Source of the DNA: Bacteroidales bacterium UBA3289
GTDB taxonomy: Bacteria; Bacteroidota; Bacteroidia; Bacteroidales; UBA932
NCBI GenBank assembly: GCA_002361625.1
Contig: DETL01000030.1
Span: 1-18,405, forward strand
Length of the DNA stretch: 18,405 nt
Reading direction: 5' to 3'
The notes beneath the pieces are model-generated. The model worked only from the letters and a program-made list of their open reading frames with translations, ran no database searches and had not been told where the DNA came from. A program made the position numbers and the translations under genes. Positions 15,373 through 18,405 of the stretch are shown here, piece by piece (positions within the stretch are counted from its first letter, which is position 1; each line of letters opens with the position of its first letter).

Positions 15373-16593
15373 ATGGAAAAGATTCTGGATCGATTTTTAC
15401 GGTACGTCGCGGTGGACACGCAGTCCAATGAGGAGTCGGAGAGCCAGCCGTCGACGGAAAAGCAGTGGAACCTGCTGCGGATGCTGTGCGCGGAGCTTCG
15501 GGCTCTCAGGGTGGAAGCCACGCTGGATGAGTTCGGGTATGTGATGGGAAGCATCCCGTCCAATGTTGAGAAGGAGGTGCCGGCCATCGGCTTCATTGCC
15601 CATGTGGACACGGCCCCGGATGCATCGGGGGCGGATGTGAAGCCGCAAATCATTGAGAAGTACGACGGCGGGGAGATTCCCCTGAAGGGGGTTCCCGGCC
15701 TGGCCCTGAAGCCGTCCGAGTTCCCGGAACTGCTTCATTTCGTGGGACAGACGCTCATCACCACCGACGGCACGACCCTCCTCGGGGCCGATGACAAGGC
15801 CGGCGTGGCGGAAATCATGGATGCGGTGCAATACATCATGGCGCACCCGGAGTTCAAGCATGGGCCCATCCGGATCGGCTTCACCCCGGACGAGGAAATC
15901 GGCCGCGGGGTCGTGAAGTTCGACGTCGCCCGCTTCGGCGCGGACTACGCCTATACGATGGACGGCGGTGAGATCGGCGAACTGGAGTTCGAGAATTTCA
16001 ACGCCGCATCGGCCAAGATCCATATCCAGGGCCGGAACGTGCACCCGGGCTCCGCGAAGGGAAAGATGAAGAACGCCATCCTGATCGGCCAGGAATTCAA
16101 CGGCCTTCTGCCCGTGGAGCAGCGCCCGGAATACACCGAGGGCTACGAAGGATTCTTCCACCTGATCTCCTTCAAGGGCACCGTGGAAGAAGCTGATTTT
16201 GCGTACATTATCCGTGACCACGACCGGGCGAAGTTCGAGGCGAAGAAGAAGCTGATTGCGGAGTGCGTCGATTTCCTTAATGCGAAATACGGCGCCGGGA
16301 CGGTTGTCCTTGTTTTGCGTGACCAGTACTTCAATATGCGCGAGCAGGTGGAACCGCACTACTTCGTGGTGGAGAAGGCGATGAAGGCCATGGAGATGGC
16401 CGGAGTGAAACCGAAGATCCAGCCCATCCGCGGCGGCACCGACGGCGCCAACCTCTCCTTCAAGGGCCTCCCCTGCCCGAACATCTTCGCCGGCGGGTTG
16501 AATTTCCATGGCCGCCTGGAATACGTGCCGCTCGAGAGCATGGAAGCGGCCTCGAAGGTGATCCTGAATATCGTGACGCTGTTTGCGGAGTAG
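15373..16593 (+). CDS. pepT: Peptidase T (tripeptide aminopeptidase)
   Basis: Cytoplasmic M20B zinc aminopeptidase releasing the N-terminal residue of tripeptides. 406 aa. The co-catalytic site matches Salmonella PepT nearly by number: H77 and catalytic D79 in IAHVDT, bridging D140 in LGADDKAG, E174/E175 in TPDEEIG, D197 in TMDGGE, and H379 in NFHGRLEY. The specificity segment GGTDGANLSFKG is present. The gene follows the OPT transporter by 1 nt and is closed by a strong terminator 22 nt downstream. No defects seen. Confidence 0.96.
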   Translation: MEKILDRFLRYVAVDTQSNEESESQPSTEKQWNLLRMLCAELRALRVEATLDEFGYVMGSIPSNVEKEVPAIGFIAHVDTAPDASGADVKPQIIEKYDGGEIPLKGVPGLALKPSEFPELLHFVGQTLITTDGTTLLGADDKAGVAEIMDAVQYIMAHPEFKHGPIRIGFTPDEEIGRGVVKFDVARFGADYAYTMDGGEIGELEFENFNAASAKIHIQGRNVHPGSAKGKMKNAILIGQEFNGLLPVEQRPEYTEGYEGFFHLISFKGTVEEADFAYIIRDHDRAKFEAKKKLIAECVDFLNAKYGAGTVVLVLRDQYFNMREQVEPHYFVVEKAMKAMEMAGVKPKIQPIRGGTDGANLSFKGLPCPNIFAGGLNFHGRLEYVPLESMEAASKVILNIVTLFAE

Positions 16594-16615
16594 GCTCTCT
16601 GCATCCATAGACAGG

Positions 16616-16643
16616 AACGGGCGCCTATTTTGCGCCCGTTTTT
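16616..16643 (+). terminator. Rho-independent terminator after pepT
   Basis: AACGGGCGC (16616-16624) and GCGCCCGTT (16632-16640) form a perfect 9-bp stem with a 7-nt loop, followed by a T-run (16639-16643). It ends the OPT-pepT unit. Confidence 0.92.
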
Positions 16644-16658
16644 GTTGGGGTTCGTTTT

Positions 16659-16829
16659 TGTAGGCGCTCGTTGTACATATCTCGTTTGTACAAGTAAAAT
16701 CCTCCACAAGCGGGTTTTCTTGTACATAACTCCTGAGATTCACCCCATTCCGCCCGGTTTCGGGGAGACATGTACAGCAAAACGGCTTTGTGGGACCGTT
16801 TTGTTGTACAAACGAGCTTTGTACCTACA
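16659..16829. repeat. Palindromic TGTACA-hairpin repeat element
   Basis: Two 46-nt arms (16681-16726 and 16771-16816) are inverted copies of each other, identical at 33 of 46 positions without gaps. Within each arm a 40-nt unit folds on itself: 16687-16726 and 16771-16810, both bounded by TGTACA. In the second, TGTACAGCAAAACGG pairs with CCGTTTTGTTGTACA with one mismatch. Differences between units include base-pair-preserving changes (G-C to C-G and C-G to G-C). Outer TGTAGG (16659-16664) and CCTACA (16824-16829) may mark the ends. No convincing ORF. This occupies most of the gap between the pepT terminator and the tRNA promoter. Confidence 0.75.
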
Positions 16830-16859
16830 GCCCACGTTCTCATTGTCAGAATTATTCCT

Positions 16860-16867
16860 TATCTTTG
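16860..16867 (+). promoter_or_regulatory. -7 box of the tRNA-Leu promoter
   Basis: TATCTTTG followed by CAGTCCG is an exact TAnnTTTG box and closely resembles the start of the 23S promoter (TACCTTTGCAGTCC). It lies 37 bp before the tRNA. The -33 is poor. A perfect 7-bp hairpin, GTTCCGC (16874-16880) with GCGGAAC (16888-16894), lies in the short leader between promoter and tRNA. Confidence 0.7.
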
Positions 16868-16904
16868 CAGTCCGTTCCGCCCCCTTCGCGGAACGACCAC
16901 CCAT

Positions 16905-17217
16905 GCCCTGGTGGTGAAATGGTAGACACGAGGGACTTAAACACAATTTGAGTGCACTCTCCGAAAGGAGGGATGTAGAATGTCGTAAATTCAAGGAAAC
17001 CTTACCAGGTCGCGCTGAAGGCAATCTTGAGCCAAGCCTCCTACAGGAGGAAGGTGCAGAGACTAGACACGACACACCTAACGGACCCGGTCCTACGGTG
17101 AAGGAATAGTCCAGACCCCAAACAGGTGCGGCACGCCGTCCTGGTGGTGAAAGCCACAGTGGTACGAAAATCCCTTGGCCCGAAACGGCCGTGCGGGTTC
17201 GATTCCCGCCCGGGGCA
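16905..17217 (+). tRNA. tRNA-Leu(UAA), interrupted by a group I intron
   Basis: Exon 1 is 16905-16938 and exon 2 is 17167-17217; joined they give an 85-nt type II tRNA. Acceptor GCCCTGG (16905-16911) pairs with CCGGGGC (17210-17216), with discriminator A at 17217 as for leucine. The D-arm stem is GTG/CAC, the anticodon stem AGGGA (16931-16935) with TCCCT (17171-17175), and the loop CTTAAAA with anticodon UAA. The long variable arm is GGCC..GGCC, and the T-arm GCGGG-TTCGATT-CCCGC (17193-17209). CCA is not encoded. The intron lies between U34 and A35. The 3' end borders an AT-rich region, suggesting use as an integration site. Confidence 0.95.
16939..17166 (+). ncRNA. Group I intron (IC3-like) in tRNA-Leu anticodon loop
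   Basis: A 228-nt self-splicing-type intron without ORF. 5' splice site follows U34, which can form the U-G wobble of P1 (exon ACTT with GAGT, 16950-16953); the last intron base is G (17166). Pairings seen: P2 CTCTCC-GAAA-GGAGGG (16957-16972); P3 TGTCGT (16981-16986) with ACGACA (17069-17074); P4 TTCAAG (16990-16995) with CTTGAG (17026-17031); P5 CCTT/AAGG; P6 CCTCC-TACA-GGAGG (17037-17050); P7 GACTA (17061-17065) with TAGTC (17107-17111); P8 CACC/GGTG with distal GGAC/GTCC. Core strings GAGCCAAGCC and AAGGTGCAGAGACT match what I remember of the Anabaena tRNA-Leu intron, while P3, P4 and P7 differ by compensatory changes. Confidence 0.93.
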
Positions 17218-17222
17218 CCTTT

Positions 17223-17263
17223 AAAAGAGCTAACTGTCTGATTTTCAGCGGTTAGCTCTTTTT
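17223..17263 (+). terminator. Rho-independent terminator after tRNA-Leu
   Basis: AAAAGAGCTAAC (17223-17234) pairs with GTTAGCTCTTTT (17251-17262), continuing into a T-run. Twelve-bp perfect stem, 16-nt loop. It starts 5 nt after the tRNA 3' end. Confidence 0.9.
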
Positions 17264-17273
17264 GCATTTCGAT

Positions 17274-17314
17274 TTTTGGCGACATTTTGGCGACTTAGTG
17301 CTGGTTTTGCCGAC
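17274..17314 (+). repeat. Phased TTTTGGCGAC repeats beside tRNA-Leu, possible integrase arm sites
   Basis: TTTTGGCGAC occurs at 17274-17283 and 17285-17294, and TTTTGCCGAC (one change) at 17305-17314. Starts are 11 and 20 bp apart, near one and two helical turns, in the first bases after the tRNA terminator, where composition turns AT-rich. That layout suits arm-type binding sites of a tyrosine integrase acting on a tRNA 3' end. No integrase gene is in the window. Confidence 0.4.
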
Positions 17315-17375
17315 TTTGCAGGCTATCTATTGGCATAACCTTTTGTTCATTCCCATCATTAAACACCACGAAATA

Positions 17376-17419
17376 GTGTGCAAACAATATTGCACACCAC
17401 GTATTATTTTGTAAATTTG
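17376..17419 (+). promoter_or_regulatory. Promoter with palindromic operator upstream of WYL-like fragment
   Basis: TTG (17390-17392) and TAAATTTG (17412-17419) with 19-nt spacing form a good Bacteroidetes promoter about 30 bp before the ATG at 17450. A perfect inverted repeat GTGTGCAA (17376-17383) / TTGCACAC (17390-17397), 6-bp spacer, covers the -33 element, as an operator would. Confidence 0.65.
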
Positions 17420-17449
17420 CATTAGCTAATCCAATTCACCATTAATACC

Positions 17450-17737
17450 ATGGCAACGAATAAACACGCTTCAATTAGATATCAGGTTCTTGACGAGTGC
17501 TTACGGAAGAAGTCAGAAGTGAATACCCAAAAGAACTTACGTGATTATTGTTGTAGCGCTATCGCGGATCAAGACCCAAAGTACGAATCTGCTGAGGTAA
17601 GTCTGCGAACGTTCCGTAGCGATATTGCGTATATCAAGAGTTTAGCTGATAAGCATAATGTAGAAGTTGTATCACAGTTAGGAAGCGAAGGCTACTATTA
17701 TTATTATAGTAATCCCTCTATGTTGAATTCCAAATAA
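17450..17737 (+). pseudogene. WYL-type regulator, N-terminal fragment (95 aa)
   Basis: The start MATNKHASIRYQVLDECLRK and the segment SLRTFRSDIAYIKSL..GYYYYYSNPS resemble the N-terminal winged-helix part of Bacteroidetes WYL-domain transcriptional regulators, which begin with a similar NKHA-IRYxVLD motif and reach YYRYSDPS before continuing for another ~200 residues. Here the frame stops eight codons after the YYYYS segment (17735-17737), and the following 280 bp do not read as the WYL domain in the frame shown. So it is probably a truncated gene, perhaps cut by the adjacent insertion sequence. A short stand-alone DNA-binding protein is the alternative. Base composition is far more AT-rich than the arginine genes, and it has a good promoter and operator of its own. 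Confidence 0.6.
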
Positions 17738-18016
17738 ATTGAGCACTAATATACATCTTTTTGCTCGATTGACCTTAGAACAGACAACAGTTACCCTTCC
17801 GACAGGAAGCCGGATCACTTGATTAGGTTGGACAACGGACCTATGAGACAAACTTCTATAACGATGTACAGGCCATGGCCAGGCATCAAATTACTTTTTC
17901 AGAGAAATAGGGTAAGCGCAACATTCTGATTTGAGACGGTACGTATCAATTGCCCGTCAGGGATTTAAAGGAGCCGCTTAGATTGAAGTTGTCTGATAGC
18001 CTGATAATATTCTGTA
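17738..18016. other. Non-coding stretch between WYL fragment and IS110 transposase
   Basis: No ORF I believe. It contains small dyads: CTTCC-GACA-GGAAG (17796-17809) and the palindrome GGCCATGGCC (17871-17880). It lies 3' of the transposase gene, so it should hold the IS end and possibly a 3' guide (bridge/seek) RNA if the element is of the IS1111 type. No terminal inverted repeat could be fixed because the other end is outside the window. Confidence 0.4.
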
Positions 18017-18405
18017 TTATGCGTTTGCCGGCGCATAATGATTCTCTGTTTTCAGCATTGCGAAGATGATATTCGATAGTTTCCGTGCAACCCTGATGAT
18101 GGACTCTTGGGGCATCAATCCTTTCCGCCTGTAGTTGGTAAATGCGACTGAGAGGGCATCGTCCCAATGGATGGCAACCCAACTCGCCTCTATCAAAAGG
18201 GGGCCCAGATGCTTATTGCCTCTGAAGGTCATTTCGCCAAAAGAGGCTTTCTCTCCGCTACTGTGGCATGTCGGGACCAAACCCAAATAGGATGCAAACT
18301 GTCGTTCATTCCGGAAACGCTTGACATCATAGATCTCGGTGAGTAGTGTGATGGCACATATAGGGCCAATGCCAGGAATGCTGGTCAACGCATCGTACTT
18401 CTCCG
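18017..18405 (-). mobile_element. IS110-family transposase, C-terminal part (runs off right edge)
   Basis: The visible 129 codons, open to the window edge, form the Transposase_20 (IS116/IS110/IS902) domain. Features are the helix-hairpin-helix-like LTSIPGIGPICAITLLTEI, then RFRNERQFASYLGLVPTCHSSGEK, then GEMTFRGNKHLGPLLIEASW. The serine in the HSSGEK motif lies where the family has its catalytic Ser, as I remember it. The N-terminal RuvC-like DEDD domain is beyond the right edge, so intactness is unknown. IS110 elements transpose with a DEDD transposase guided by an RNA from the element's non-coding end. The reading frame ends cleanly (NHYAPANA, stop) with no frameshift in the part seen. Confidence 0.9.

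Noticed and set aside
16659..16829. CRISPR-like array of TGTACA repeats
   Set aside because: Only two hairpin units in inverted orientation, no regular spacers and no cas genes.
16625..16917. Short open frames through the TGTACA region
   Set aside because: They translate palindromic repeats and the terminator and have no sensible start context.
16939..17166. Homing endonuclease encoded in the intron
   Set aside because: The intron is only 228 nt and its sequence is used by P1-P9 pairings; no endonuclease motif is present.
16905..17217. tmRNA or two separate tRNA fragments
   Set aside because: The two ends join into one perfect leucine tRNA at the anticodon loop, and the middle has full group I pairings. 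There is no tag-peptide reading frame ending before the 3' half.
16740..17285. 181-aa minus-strand open frame across the tRNA-Leu gene
   Set aside because: It covers the tRNA exons, the group I intron and the palindromic element antisense; its protein string is simply translated tRNA and intron.

Overview
The window looks like a GC-rich member of the Bacteroidota, most likely order Bacteroidales. The evidence is the promoter grammar: TAnnTTTG -7 boxes at 384-391, 9280-9287, 9332-9339, 13371-13378, 16860-16867 and 17412-17419, some with a TTG/TTTG element about 18-21 bp upstream. It is also the Bacteroidetes-type acylornithine carbamoyltransferase and a Bacteroides-like 23S 5' end. Family or genus cannot be read from the sequence.

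Left edge (1-440): the 5' end of a 23S rRNA gene on the minus strand, with its own promoter and a leader of about 230 nt. No 16S rRNA or spacer tRNA precedes it; the next gene upstream is carB.

Centre (441-13373): an arginine biosynthesis locus that appears complete. A divergent control region (9255-9368) with two ARG-box-like sites fires leftward into GNAT (candidate acylglutamate synthase)-argC-argD-argF'-argB-carA-carB, and rightward into argR-argG-argE-argH. Together these cover glutamate acylation, phosphorylation, reduction, transamination, carbamoylation of the acylated ornithine (with carbamoyl phosphate from CarAB), argininosuccinate formation, deacylation and argininosuccinate cleavage, under ArgR. 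Seven gene junctions are 4-nt ATGA overlaps. A 118-bp palindromic element separates argC from argD. Copies of what looks like a dispersed repeat lie at the argB/carA junction and, in frame, inside carA.

Next (13398-16643): an OPT-family oligopeptide transporter and peptidase T, a peptide uptake and hydrolysis pair closed by a strong intrinsic terminator.

Right (16644-17263): a palindromic repeat element built of two inverted 40-nt hairpins with compensatory base changes, then a tRNA-Leu(UAA) gene interrupted in its anticodon loop by a 228-nt group I intron very like the cyanobacterial/plastid tRNA-Leu intron. This is the most striking feature of the window.

Right edge (17264-18405): composition becomes AT-rich just after the tRNA. 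It holds phased TTTTGGCGAC repeats, a promoter with a palindromic operator, an apparent N-terminal fragment of a WYL-type regulator and the 3' part of an IS110-family transposase. This reads as the edge of a mobile island attached to the tRNA-Leu gene.
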